This document shows, piece by piece, positions 20,978-30,393 of a DNA stretch of 50,849 bases; the stretch's first letter is position 1, and each line of letters begins with the position of its first letter. Origin of the DNA: Acidimicrobiia bacterium (GTDB taxonomy: Bacteria; Actinomycetota; Acidimicrobiia; IMCC26256; JAGNEX01); assembly GCA_018003035.1 (NCBI GenBank), contig JAGNEX010000011.1, forward strand, positions 13,238 through 64,086, read 5' to 3'. The position numbers were made by a program, and so were the translations under genes. The notes beneath the pieces were generated by a model. That model was given only the letters and a program-made list of their open reading frames with translations, was not told the DNA's origin and did no database searches.

Positions 20978-22156
20978 TTGACCCCTAAACGCGCCCTGGC
21001 CATTGTGGCCCTCACGTTCCTATTCGTTGCCGGTATTTCGGCGTGCGGCGGCGACTCCGAGAATGCCGAAACCAAAGACGCCCCGACAACGACTACCACC
21101 GACAAGCCAGCCAAAACCAAGTCGTCAAAGACCGACCAGACAGACGTCGAGGACGAGGAAGCTGACGGCGACGACGCTGAAGCGGACGGCGACGACGAAG
21201 CCGACGAAACCGACGAACGGTCGACGTCAGAGGATGATTCGGTCGACCAGAAGAAGGACTCCGGCTCAGATGATGAGGGGAAGTCGATCGGCTCGTCGAA
21301 GTCTGATTCGAGTGAGGACGACGTCGCAGAGGGCTCCGGCCGCGACTTCATATGGGATCCCTGGGATGCCCGTACGATGAGCGACGAGTTTGTCGGCCAA
21401 GTGGTCGATAACGGAGACGACGTGTTGGCCTTCATCGCTGACGAAGGGGGCTATCTGCCCGAGTTTGTCGAGATCCACGATGACATCCAGATGATCGAGC
21501 TGAGCATCGGCCTGCAGGTTGACTCTCGCGGCATCCTGGCAGCACACACCACCATCGCCTATATGGCGACTGGGGACGCCCAGGATCTGGCAGCGGAATT
21601 CTCCGACGCGGCGGCTGTCGACGAGGATCTTCAGGTCTCTCAGTCCAGTCGGGAGAGCGACGGGCAGACCGTTTACGGGGCGACGGCCGCGGATGACTAC
21701 GGCGACGTCGACGATGACGACTGGAGAGATGACGTCACGTTCGCAGCCGCGTCAACCGAAGACGGGACCGTGATCCACATTGAAAGTTGGTCGCGCTCCC
21801 GAAAGCCGATGGAGATCGACGGCCTTGATGATGTCCGCCTCCCCTTCGGGGACCTTCCCAACGAGCTGACCGAACTTGAAGGGTCGGTGCGACTGAACTC
21901 CTTCGGCGGTAGACCAATGGTTTCCACAACCGCAAAATTCGCGGCCCCTGAGGGATCGACCAGCGACGAGAATTTCGCAGCGGCCGCCGAGGCACTGAAC
22001 GCCGCAGGCTGGGAACAGGACGGCGACCAGAGAACCTCTGACCAGTCTGTGTCTGCGAGCTTCATCAACTCCGACTACGGCAATTTGACGCTCCACGTTT
22101 TTGACGGGGGAGGCGATTACACGTCGGTGGTGTCGCTTTCCTTCACCGGTAGTTAG
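20978..22156 (+). CDS. Acidic lipoprotein of unknown function
   Basis: A 392-residue lipoprotein. I chose the TTG start behind CCGGAGAAAAC because it places the signal peptide (KRALAIVALTFLFVAG) and lipobox ISAC at the N-terminus; the lipidated Cys begins CGGDSENAE. A long acidic, low-complexity linker (D, E, S, K, T) of ~100 residues extends to a globular C-terminal region starting near GRDFIWDPWDARTMSDEFVG. That region alternates strands and helices and ends in LTLHVFDGGGDYTSVVSLSF. I do not recognise its fold. Its stop overlaps the stop of the convergent molybdoenzyme gene. Confidence 0.8.
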   Translation: MTPKRALAIVALTFLFVAGISACGGDSENAETKDAPTTTTTDKPAKTKSSKTDQTDVEDEEADGDDAEADGDDEADETDERSTSEDDSVDQKKDSGSDDEGKSIGSSKSDSSEDDVAEGSGRDFIWDPWDARTMSDEFVGQVVDNGDDVLAFIADEGGYLPEFVEIHDDIQMIELSIGLQVDSRGILAAHTTIAYMATGDAQDLAAEFSDAAAVDEDLQVSQSSRESDGQTVYGATAADDYGDVDDDDWRDDVTFAAASTEDGTVIHIESWSRSRKPMEIDGLDDVRLPFGDLPNELTELEGSVRLNSFGGRPMVSTTAKFAAPEGSTSDENFAAAAEALNAAGWEQDGDQRTSDQSVSASFINSDYGNLTLHVFDGGGDYTSVVSLSFTGS

Positions 22157-23841
22157 CTCACCGATACCTGCACTTCGTGATAGCCGGTGGCGCCGTCCGG
22201 TCGGGGCGGCGCCACTTGCGCGGTCTGCACGTTGCCGTCCTTATCGGTAGCTCGGCACCTCAACAGGTACGTCCCAGATTTGGCGTTCCAATCTGTCCAC
22301 CACTGACGCCAGGTCGTTCCAGACAGCTCGGGTCCGAGTGTGGCGGTACGCCAACCCCCGTCATCGACCTGTACCTCAACTTTGGCAACGCCGGCAAGGG
22401 GAGCCCACGCGACGCCTGCGACAGCGACCGTTCCGGCGTCGATCGACTGTTTGGGGGTGTCGATTCGGGACTGGATTTTGATGGGAGCTTCGACCGCCCA
22501 GCCGCGAGGGATCCAGTACCCCTCCTGGTCAGCAAACGTGGTGAGTTCGATCTCTTTGAGCCACTTGGTAGCAGATACGTACCCGTACAGCCCCGGAACG
22601 ACCAGCCGCGCGGGGTAGCCGTGAGAGATCGGCAATGGTTCACCGTTCATACCGACGGCGATGATTGAGTCTCGACCGTCGAGCACCGCCGTCGGAAAGC
22701 CCGCGGTAAAGCCGTCGACTGAACGCCCCATGATCTGATCGGCACCAGGTTGGATCCCGGCCTCGTTCAACAGGTCATCGAGCCGGATCCCAACCCATCG
22801 AGCTGACCCAGCAAGGTCGCCGCCGACGGTGTTCGAGACGCACGAGAGCATGTGGTCGAACTCGAACAGCTCACGTTTGAGAAGTTGGTCGTAGGTGAGG
22901 GTCAACTCTTTGTCGACCATCCCGTGGATTCGTAATGTCCAACTGTCGGTCGACACGTTGGGAACCGTGAGCGCGGTGTCGATCCGGTAGAAGTCTTTGT
23001 TCGGAGTGAGCAGCTTCGACAAGCCTGGAGTGGTGGCAGCGGGGTCGGCAGGTGGGGTTGGAAGCACGCTTGCCGGACGTCCCAGTACGACCGCCGCTCG
23101 CTCTTTCGCGACGGAGGCTCGCTGGCGGAGCCATCGACCCGCTGCGCCCGCGGTCAGCGCGAGAGCGCCGGCGGCACCAACGCCCAGCAGAAACGATCGG
23201 CGTGACGGTTTGGCCCCGATACGGTCCATCGCCTCGTCAAACGCCGGCGTTGCGGGTGCTGGCTCGTAGCCGTCGGTAACGACGCGGGGTTCGTCCAAGA
23301 GTTGGGGTTCGGGTGCCGGCGCCTGTTGCGGGGGTAGCGGTTGGCCGTGGAGCTTGCCGGTGGAGGTCGCGACCGGCGGGCCCCCGTGCGCTGGGTCTGG
23401 CTGCAAAGTGCGGGTGAGGGCCGCCATCGTCGCCGCGGCGGCCAAACCGCCAAGGACAGCTGGCATCCCCGCCAATAGGTTGGAATCGGCCCGGTCAAAT
23501 GACGCCGCGGCCCATCCAACGACGGCAAAACCGGCAACACCCGCCAAGGCGAGCTTGAGTTTGCCGTTGCAGGCCCACATCCCGAGGAGGACCGCCACCA
23601 GCCCCAGCAGAATGAGTGTGCCGATTACGAGCGCCGGTTTGTCGTTGGTGCCCAACGCGTCGATCGCGAAGTCTTTGAGCCACGCAGGAGAGCCGTCGAT
23701 GACCCGATCGCCGACCGAAACGACCGGCGATGCCCACGAGTCGACCAGCCCTGCAATGAGCTCTCCGAGTCCCAGCCCGACCGTCATCGAGGCGAGTCCC
23801 AAGAGGGCCCCAACCCACCTCGGCTGTCGTTCTGTGCTCAT
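22153..23841 (-). CDS. Membrane-anchored sulfite-oxidase-family molybdopterin oxidoreductase
   Basis: A 562-residue enzyme. Four hydrophobic helices lie in the first ~140 residues, then a Pro-rich linker, then an internal twin-Arg-like stretch (PSRRSFLLGVGAAGALALTA, about 216-235), then the catalytic part. This matches the molybdopterin-binding fold of sulfite oxidase: molybdenum ligand Cys334 in HMLSCVSNTVGGD, the WVGIRLDDLL motif, a conserved SHGYPARLVVPGLYGY, and a C-terminal dimerisation-type Ig domain (VAGVAWAPLAGVAKVEVQVDDGGW). The catalytic domain is expected outside the membrane. The usual substrates are sulfite or other S- or N-oxides; which applies is unknown. It starts at ATG after AAGGTG. 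Confidence 0.9.
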   Translation of the reverse strand: MSTERQPRWVGALLGLASMTVGLGLGELIAGLVDSWASPVVSVGDRVIDGSPAWLKDFAIDALGTNDKPALVIGTLILLGLVAVLLGMWACNGKLKLALAGVAGFAVVGWAAASFDRADSNLLAGMPAVLGGLAAAATMAALTRTLQPDPAHGGPPVATSTGKLHGQPLPPQQAPAPEPQLLDEPRVVTDGYEPAPATPAFDEAMDRIGAKPSRRSFLLGVGAAGALALTAGAAGRWLRQRASVAKERAAVVLGRPASVLPTPPADPAATTPGLSKLLTPNKDFYRIDTALTVPNVSTDSWTLRIHGMVDKELTLTYDQLLKRELFEFDHMLSCVSNTVGGDLAGSARWVGIRLDDLLNEAGIQPGADQIMGRSVDGFTAGFPTAVLDGRDSIIAVGMNGEPLPISHGYPARLVVPGLYGYVSATKWLKEIELTTFADQEGYWIPRGWAVEAPIKIQSRIDTPKQSIDAGTVAVAGVAWAPLAGVAKVEVQVDDGGWRTATLGPELSGTTWRQWWTDWNAKSGTYLLRCRATDKDGNVQTAQVAPPRPDGATGYHEVQVSVS

Positions 23842-24372
23842 CGCCGCCGCACCTTTGCTGGTCGCTTGCTAGCCCACAGGCGTTGCGCCTCGCCCCGAAG
23901 TGAGGCGAGCCATTCTCTGCGTGCCCTTGTGCAGAGACTACCGACGGTGGGGAGCCGTCCCGCCGGCACACTGCCTGGTTTTGCCGATCATGAGGAAAAC
24001 CGGAACTTTGGGGCTGCCCCGACTGGTGTGCTCATGCGCCGCCAGCACTCGCGTCGGAGTCGGACTTCTCAGTCCGAACACGCTCAGCGTGGTTTCGATC
24101 GGGTCCCGGCGGGCGGTCGCTCGACTAATCCCCGCGAAACCTTCCGCTTGCCTTCGTGATCGGCCCGTTGCGATGGGAATAATTGCTGGTTCGCGTTCGT
24201 TGTTGTGCGTTATCTGAACACGGGAATCGGCGGGTGATACCGGCAACGTGTCGGTTCTACCCGGCGGGTCGAACGCCCGCACCGGCTTTTGGCCGACTGA
24301 TTTCGGTTCGTTCGGTGGGCGCGCTCCGCCACGGACGCGGTTTTCCAACATCAGCAGTGGGAAGGGCATCGG
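23842..24372. other. Intergenic region between divergent molybdoenzyme and guaB3 genes
   Basis: 531 bases that should hold both divergent promoters. A small dyad (CGCCTC at 23886 with GAGGCG at 23902) sits just upstream of the molybdoenzyme start. GGAAGGG precedes the guaB3 ATG. Open frames here are short and lack family features. I see no convincing promoter pair or RNA. Confidence 0.5.
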
Positions 24373-25539
24373 ATGGAAGTCGAGATCGGCATCGGAAAGT
24401 CAGGGCGTCGAGCGTACGGGTTCGACGATGTCGCCATCGTGCCGTCCCGAAGGACGCGCGACCCACAGGACGTCGACATCACCTGGGAACTCGACGCCTA
24501 CCGGCTCGAACTGCCTTTGATGGGCGCCGCAATGGACGGCGTGGTTTCACCACAGACCGCCATCGAGATCGGGCGTCTAGGAGGGCTCGGGGTGCTCAAC
24601 CTCGAGGGGCTCTGGACCCGATACGAGGACCCCGAAGGAATCCTCGAAGAGATCTCGAAGCTGAACGCCGAGAAGGCGACCCTTCGAATGCAAGAGATCT
24701 ACGCCGAGCCGATCAAACCCGAACTGATCACTCAGCGCATTCGTGAGATCAAGGCAGCTGGTGTTCCGGCCGTCGCATCCTTGACCCCGCAGCGGACCGA
24801 CGCGTACGCCAAACACGTGTTGGCTGCAGAGCTCGACATCTTGGTCATCCAAGGGACTGTCGTCTCTGCTGAACACGTTTCGAAGACGGCCGAGCCGCTC
24901 AACTTGAAGAAGTTCATCCGCGAGTTCGAGCTGCCCGTCATCGTCGGCGGGTGCGCTTCGTATTCATCTGCCCTTCATTTGATGCGCACCGGCGCAGTGG
25001 GCATCCTCGTCGGAGTCGGCCCAGGCCACGCGTGTACGACCCGCGGCGTACTCGGCATTGGAGTCCCGCAGGCGACAGCGATTGCAGACGCTGCTGGGGC
25101 CCGGATCCGTCACCTCGACGAAACGGGTGTGTACGTCCACGTCATCGCAGACGGGGGCATGCGGACAGGCGGTGACATCTCCAAGGCGATCGCCTGCGGC
25201 GCCGACGCCGTCATGATCGGCTCGCCGTTGGCCAGCGCCTACGAAGCTCCCGGTCGTGGTTACCACTGGGGTATGGCCACTTTCCATCCCGACCTTCCTC
25301 GTGGCGCTCGCGTCCACGCCGGGCAGAAGGCATCCCTCGAAGAGATCCTGGTTGGGCCAGCTAACGAGAACGACGGAACGCTCAACCTCTTCGGTGCACT
25401 CCGGACGTCAATGGCCACCTGCGGGTACGAAACCGTTAAAGAGTTTCAGAAGGCCGAGGTAATGGTCGCTCCGTCGCTACAGACCGAAGGCAAGGTGCTG
25501 CAGCAGGCTCAGCGAGTCGGCATGGGCGCCAAGTCGTAA
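24373..25539 (+). CDS. guaB3: GuaB3 family IMP dehydrogenase/GMP reductase-related protein
   Basis: A 388-residue TIM-barrel enzyme of the IMP dehydrogenase superfamily without the CBS pair. The catalytic loop is present: GVGPGHACTTRGVLGIGVPQ, with the Cys that forms the thioimidate with IMP/GMP, and the phosphate-binding parts ADGGMRTGGDISKAIACGADAVMIG and LFGALRTSMATCGY. Of the actinobacterial GuaB paralogues this is the GuaB3 type; some members act as GMP reductases, so conversion of GMP to IMP is possible. It begins at ATG after GGAAGGG. The usual neighbour guaB2 is absent, while guaA lies 7 kb downstream. Confidence 0.9.
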   Translation: MEVEIGIGKSGRRAYGFDDVAIVPSRRTRDPQDVDITWELDAYRLELPLMGAAMDGVVSPQTAIEIGRLGGLGVLNLEGLWTRYEDPEGILEEISKLNAEKATLRMQEIYAEPIKPELITQRIREIKAAGVPAVASLTPQRTDAYAKHVLAAELDILVIQGTVVSAEHVSKTAEPLNLKKFIREFELPVIVGGCASYSSALHLMRTGAVGILVGVGPGHACTTRGVLGIGVPQATAIADAAGARIRHLDETGVYVHVIADGGMRTGGDISKAIACGADAVMIGSPLASAYEAPGRGYHWGMATFHPDLPRGARVHAGQKASLEEILVGPANENDGTLNLFGALRTSMATCGYETVKEFQKAEVMVAPSLQTEGKVLQQAQRVGMGAKS

Positions 25540-25557
25540 CGCCTCGGCGATCGTGGT

Positions 25558-25591
25558 CCGCGAGCCCGCCCACCTGTGGCGGCGCTCGCGG
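25558..25591 (+). terminator. Hairpin after guaB3
   Basis: CCGCGAGC with CCGCC pairs with GGCGG and GCTCGCGG (13 bp with one bulged C) around a 7-nt loop, 18 nt after the stop. No U-tract follows. Confidence 0.55.
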
Positions 25592-25657
25592 TCAGGCGAT
25601 AAAACGGACAGGACCGGCGAACTCGTCAACTACGCCCTTAAACCCAGCCCCTATCGA

Positions 25658-25663
25658 TAGGCT
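25658..25663 (+). promoter_or_regulatory. -10 box of a leaderless promoter for the GlmS-like gene
   Basis: TAGGCT ends 8 nt before the ATG and no Shine-Dalgarno is present. Confidence 0.45.
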
Positions 25664-25671
25664 TGGCATCC

Positions 25672-28600
25672 ATGTGTGGAATCGTCGCCGTAGTACCCCG
25701 TCTTCCAAGCCGCGGCGCGCCAGACCTTGCGGAGCTCAACGACAAGGCCTCATCGGCGTTAACTCAGCTCGATTCGGTGGGCTCAACGCCGGAGGCACAG
25801 CGCCTTGAAGGCATCGCTCGTGAGCTCGCGGATGTCAACGACGCACTGCGTGGCGTCCCTGGCGTGCGAGCGATCCTTGATGCGCCCGGCCCAGCTGCCG
25901 AGCTGTCCGCGACCTGTGCTCGGATCGCCGATCACATAGCGAAGGTCGAGGCCGGACTCGATGAAGGTGGCGTGACGGCCTCTGAACTCGAAGCGGTCAA
26001 CGCTGCGCTCGTCGCAATCAAAGACTCCCAATGGGCGATAACCCGGGATCGGATCCCGGCCGCGCAAGCCGTGTCGAACCTGGTCGGAGCGAACGGCTCG
26101 ACCAGCGCGTTGGCCGTCGCAAACGCGATCAACATCGCCTTGGACGCTGTCGACCGCCTCGAAGTACGGGGCCGGGACTCCGCCGGGATCCATCTCCTGA
26201 TAACCGGCCACGGCCTTGACCTTTCAACCGAGACCAACGGTCGGCGCCTGGCAGACCGTTCGTCCGATCCGCTGTTCCGCAACGGTTCGGTACGCCAGAC
26301 TGCCGATGGTGCCTTGAGCATCGTCTACAAAGCCGCCGCCGAGATCGGTGAGCTGGGCGACAACGTGCGTGCAATCCGTACAGCGATCACCGAAGATGAC
26401 TTGCTGGCCGACGCGTTGACCAGTCCCGACGCTCAGGTGATGGTGCTTGGTCACACGCGGTGGGCGAGTGTCGGCATCATCAGCGAGGCGAATGCGCACC
26501 CGTTGAACTCGGATGAGGTCACAAGCGCCAGCACGTGTGACCTCCCCTACGCGGTCGGCGCGCTGAATGGCGACGTCGACAACTATGCAGACATCAAGGT
26601 CGCACGGCGCTTGTCGGTACGCCCCGAGATCACGACCGACGCCAAGGTGATCCCAACGGCGCTGTCTCATGAAATGGCCGCAGGTGGTCCCGTCAGTGAC
26701 GCGTTTCGGCGGGCGATTTTCGATATGGAAGGTTCGGTGGCAATCGCAGCGCAGGTCGCCGCTGAGCCAGACAAGATGTTGTTAGCGCTGCGGGGCAGTG
26801 GCCAGGCGCTTTATGTTGGCTTGGCCGATGACGCGTATGTCGTCGCAAGCGAGTTGTACGGGATCGTCGAACAGACCGACCGCTACATCAGGCTCGATGG
26901 TGAAGGGCTCTCCAACCCCGAGAACCCGGCGAGCCGCGGGCAGTACATGGTGCTTGAACGCGCTGATGCTGGGACGCTGCAAGGGGTGACGCGGTTCTCG
27001 TACGACGGGACCGAGTTGCCTGTCGCGGAGGGCGACGTCCATGGCGCTGGGATCACCACACGCGATATCGACCGCGGTGACTCCCCGCATTTCTTGCTCA
27101 AAGAGATCTCCGAGGCGCCGTCGAGCATGCGCAGAACCCTTCGCGGCAAGATCGTCGATCGTGACGGCCGTTACGAGGTTCGGCTGCCAGAGATGACGTT
27201 GACGGGCGCGGTTCGGGACCGGATCAAGTCCTGCAACACCATCTACGTCATCGGCCAGGGCACGGCATCCGTTGCCGGTAGGGCAGTTGCGGGAGCGCTC
27301 GATGAGGCGTTCGGCGGCACAGACATTCGTGTGCGACACGTCATCGCAACCGAGCTCTCTGGCTTTCATATCCGTCAAGACATGAGCGACAGCCTCGTCG
27401 TAGCGATCTCTCAGAGCGGGACGACCACAGACACCAACCGCACTGTCGACCTCGTCCGGGCGCGCGGGGCAGTCGTGGTTGGCATCGTTAACCGCCGTAA
27501 CTCCGATCTGGTTGAGAAATCCGACGGCGTGCTCTACACCTCTGACGGCCGTGACGTCGAGATGAGTGTCGCGTCGACCAAAGCGTTCTACGCACAGATC
27601 GCCGCTGGATTCCTCCTGGCCCTCGGCTTGGCGGCCGAAAGCGGTCGCGTCGAAAGTAGTGGCCTGCCCGAGGCACAACACCGCCTCTTGGTCGCTCTCC
27701 GGCAGTTGCCGGACGCCATGACCGCCGTGCTGGGCCAGCGAGCCCATATCGCAGAGGTAGCGCGGCGGTACGCACCGCCCCGCCGCTCATGGGCTGTCGT
27801 GGGGAATGGGCCGAACAACGTCGCCGCGGAAGAGCTGCGCATCAAGCTTTCGGAGCTCTGTTACAAGGCGATCGCCTGCGATGTGACCGAAGACAAGAAG
27901 CACATCGACCTGTCTTCTGAGCCATTCATCTTGGTGTGCGCCGCGGGGTTGCGTGGTTCGACGGCGTCAGACGTCAGCAAAGAGGTGTCGATCTTTCGTG
28001 CCCACAAGGCAGCTCCGGTGGTGATCGCCACCGATGGAGCCGATGACTTTGTGGACGCCCTTGACACGATCAAGGTTCCCGATGTCGACCAGCGACTCGG
28101 CTTTGTGCTTTCGGCGATGGCGGGTCACCTGTTCGGTTACGAGGCGGCATTGGCGATCGACGCCCAGGCCAACCCGCTGCGGAACGCCCGCTCGGTGATT
28201 GAGCACATCGTCACCATCGGCGCGACGGGTGAAGAAGCGCTCACTCAACTTGCACATGGGCTCCGGCCGCACGCCGATGCCTTTTTCGTGTCCCTCGCAC
28301 GGGGCGAGATGGACGGGCAGCTCGAAGCCAGTACCGCCGTGTCGGTCGCGTCCTTGTTCAGGTATGCGCTCGGCGAACTCCCCGTATCGGCGTATGAGGC
28401 GGCATTCGGTCGGGTGGGTTCACCTGCCAACCTGGCCAGTGACCTGAATGGAGCGCTCAGCGACGCCATCGACCAGCTGACCAGACCGGTTGACGCAATC
28501 AAACATCAGGCAAAGACGGTCACCGTTGGAATTTCGCGCCTCGACGAGACGCTGATGGATTCCCGCTTGGTGCAGGCCGTGTTCGACGCCGGCGCTGGGC

Positions 28601-29106
28601 GCGATTCGCTGAATTACCAGGTACTCAAGACGTTGAGCGCGTTGGATGCGGCGGTGGAATCGGTCACCGGCTTCACCCGATACCGCCTGTACGGCGACGA
28701 TGGCAACCCAATGCTGCAGGTTGTGAGTAAGGGTGGGATCGCCGAATCGATCCCGTCGCGAGTTGAGAGCGACCCGACCCTTCGCGGCACCAAACGGACC
28801 GCGGCCGAAGTGCCTCGGGTGCTGGTGGCGCAGGGCCGACGTGACGGTCGCACCGTGATCATGGTGCCAGAGGGGCATCGGGGTCGTAGCGACGGACTGA
28901 CGCTCTTGCACGTTCGCCTTGTTGACGATCTGGATGAGCGGACTGCCCGCACCGTCCTTGAGGGGTACGCGCATCGCTACACCGATCTTCGCGATCTGGT
29001 TACCGAGACCGAGCCCTCCTTTGACGACCGCGTGTTGGAGCGAATCTCGGTGCTCGACCTTTTGACCGAGTCGGTTCAGAACCTCGCCGAGCTGTGGCGG
29101 GCCTGA
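25672..29106 (+). CDS. Expanded GlmS-like glutamine amidotransferase/sugar isomerase protein
   Basis: A 1144-residue relative of glucosamine-6-phosphate synthase, which is usually ~610. It must start at ATG-TGT because Cys2 is the Ntn nucleophile (MCGIVAVV). A ~140-residue helical insertion then separates this strand from RGRDSAG (166-172). The rest of the glutaminase domain is recognisable: GHTRWASVG, EANAHPL, LNGD (Asn299-Gly300) and TTDAKVI. Two SIS domains follow, with SQSGTTTDT (580-588), EELRIKLSELCY (Glu721 aligns with E. coli Glu488) and His744 aligning with His504. The position of the Fru-6-P Schiff-base Lys603 is Arg840 (NARSV against LAKSV). A further ~290 residues have no fold I recognise. 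It could be the organism's GlmS or a paralogue with another substrate. Confidence 0.85.
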   Translation: MCGIVAVVPRLPSRGAPDLAELNDKASSALTQLDSVGSTPEAQRLEGIARELADVNDALRGVPGVRAILDAPGPAAELSATCARIADHIAKVEAGLDEGGVTASELEAVNAALVAIKDSQWAITRDRIPAAQAVSNLVGANGSTSALAVANAINIALDAVDRLEVRGRDSAGIHLLITGHGLDLSTETNGRRLADRSSDPLFRNGSVRQTADGALSIVYKAAAEIGELGDNVRAIRTAITEDDLLADALTSPDAQVMVLGHTRWASVGIISEANAHPLNSDEVTSASTCDLPYAVGALNGDVDNYADIKVARRLSVRPEITTDAKVIPTALSHEMAAGGPVSDAFRRAIFDMEGSVAIAAQVAAEPDKMLLALRGSGQALYVGLADDAYVVASELYGIVEQTDRYIRLDGEGLSNPENPASRGQYMVLERADAGTLQGVTRFSYDGTELPVAEGDVHGAGITTRDIDRGDSPHFLLKEISEAPSSMRRTLRGKIVDRDGRYEVRLPEMTLTGAVRDRIKSCNTIYVIGQGTASVAGRAVAGALDEAFGGTDIRVRHVIATELSGFHIRQDMSDSLVVAISQSGTTTDTNRTVDLVRARGAVVVGIVNRRNSDLVEKSDGVLYTSDGRDVEMSVASTKAFYAQIAAGFLLALGLAAESGRVESSGLPEAQHRLLVALRQLPDAMTAVLGQRAHIAEVARRYAPPRRSWAVVGNGPNNVAAEELRIKLSELCYKAIACDVTEDKKHIDLSSEPFILVCAAGLRGSTASDVSKEVSIFRAHKAAPVVIATDGADDFVDALDTIKVPDVDQRLGFVLSAMAGHLFGYEAALAIDAQANPLRNARSVIEHIVTIGATGEEALTQLAHGLRPHADAFFVSLARGEMDGQLEASTAVSVASLFRYALGELPVSAYEAAFGRVGSPANLASDLNGALSDAIDQLTRPVDAIKHQAKTVTVGISRLDETLMDSRLVQAVFDAGAGRDSLNYQVLKTLSALDAAVESVTGFTRYRLYGDDGNPMLQVVSKGGIAESIPSRVESDPTLRGTKRTAAEVPRVLVAQGRRDGRTVIMVPEGHRGRSDGLTLLHVRLVDDLDERTARTVLEGYAHRYTDLRDLVTETEPSFDDRVLERISVLDLLTESVQNLAELWRA

Positions 29107-29308
29107 CCGTTCTGGGGTCGCCCCGTATTCTCGGTGTCGCCGCCTAACCCTCGGAGCCCTCGGCCCGTTGCCTAACATCGACGGGCGCAGCGAGCTTTAG
29201 CGTCTGTTGCCGGTTCTCTTGTCGAGCAGTGTGCTTCTTGGCGGGTATGGCATGCGGCGGTTGAGGCGTCTGCCTGACACAAGTCGTCTGATGTTTTGGG
29301 AGTGCGTC

Positions 29309-30310
29309 GTGAAGCGTCTTCTGGCTCTACTTTCTCTGTCATTGTTGGTGTTCGCAGCGTGTGGCTCCGACGATGGTTCCAGCGCTCAGGACGACCGAGC
29401 TGCCGCTGGTGATGCCGAAAGCGGTGAGACCTTTTGCGACCTCTGGGACGAACTTGTCGACCTCCGCGATAGCTCGAAGCCGTCGAGCGAAGAAGAGGCA
29501 GACGAATACGCCAAGAAGGGTGCGGATATCACCGAGCGGATGAAGGGCGTTGTCGACGCCGACGGTGAAGACGCCGTTGCCGAAGCGAACCTGTTCTTCG
29601 TCGAGGCCGAGGATCCGGACGCTGGCGACATGGACCTGCTGACCGACTACGCAGAGGAGACCTGCGACGCTGAAAGCGCCGGAGACTCCAAAGCCGCTGG
29701 TGACACCGACGCAGGTGACACCGACGATGGCGTTACTACGACCCAAGCGGAGGACGCCGACGAACCGGTCGACGGGGACTCAAAGACCGATGAGGCGACG
29801 ACCGACGAGAAGCTGGAAGAGCTTCGGGCCCAATGTGAAGAATCGGGCCTCGACAACTGTGATGAGATCGTCGAGTCGGTCACGTCTTCGAGCGACGGGC
29901 CCCAGGCCTACGGCGACGACGAGGAGCTCGACGCTCTCTGGGACGAATGCGAAGAAGGCAACTGGAAGTCCTGTGACGAGCTGTTCATGGACTCAGCGCT
30001 CGGTTCTGAATACGAGGCCTTCGCTGCGTCGTGTGGCGACCGGCTCGAGACCGAGGATTTCTGCGTGGCGATCGCCGATGAGCTCGAAGATGTCGAACCC
30101 GACACGACGAAGTCCGACGCGGATGAGCCTAATGACTACGGGGATGACGACGCCCTCGACAAGCTCTGGGATGCATGCGCCGACGAGGAATGGGAGTCGT
30201 GCGATCAGCTGTTCCAAGACTCACCGATGGATTCGGCATATGAGGCCTTTGGCGCTTCGTGCGGCGAACGGATCGAGACGGAGCAAGACTGCGCGACCGC
30301 CATGGAGTAG
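29309..30310 (+). CDS. Acidic lipoprotein with duplicated Cys-containing module
   Basis: A 333-residue lipoprotein. GTG follows GGGAG and opens a signal peptide (KRLLALLSLSLLVFAAC) with lipobox FAAC. A helical segment with FCDLWDELVDL comes next, then an acidic Asp/Glu/Thr linker. The C-terminal half holds two copies of a ~57-residue module: YGDDEELDALWDECEEG...CDELF...YEAFAASCGDRLE and YGDDDALDKLWDACADE...CDQLF...YEAFGASCGERIE. Each has three core Cys (WD-x-C, SCD, SCG) and a fourth near its end. I know the LDALWD...CD.L...YE.F...CG pattern from other actinobacterial exported proteins, but its function is unknown. A longer frame starting upstream lacks a signal peptide at its end and was rejected. 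Confidence 0.85.
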   Translation: MKRLLALLSLSLLVFAACGSDDGSSAQDDRAAAGDAESGETFCDLWDELVDLRDSSKPSSEEEADEYAKKGADITERMKGVVDADGEDAVAEANLFFVEAEDPDAGDMDLLTDYAEETCDAESAGDSKAAGDTDAGDTDDGVTTTQAEDADEPVDGDSKTDEATTDEKLEELRAQCEESGLDNCDEIVESVTSSSDGPQAYGDDEELDALWDECEEGNWKSCDELFMDSALGSEYEAFAASCGDRLETEDFCVAIADELEDVEPDTTKSDADEPNDYGDDDALDKLWDACADEEWESCDQLFQDSPMDSAYEAFGASCGERIETEQDCATAME

Positions 30311-30393
30311 GCCATGATGTTCGCCGGAAGCGGCGCACAGGGCGGCCATGAGCGATCGGCGAGTGGCGAGCCAACAGCAGGGGCGGGTCGACG

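Noticed and set aside
25663-25671. TTG start three codons upstream in the GlmS-like gene
   Set aside because: The catalytic Cys must directly follow the initiator Met, so the ATG at 25672 is required.
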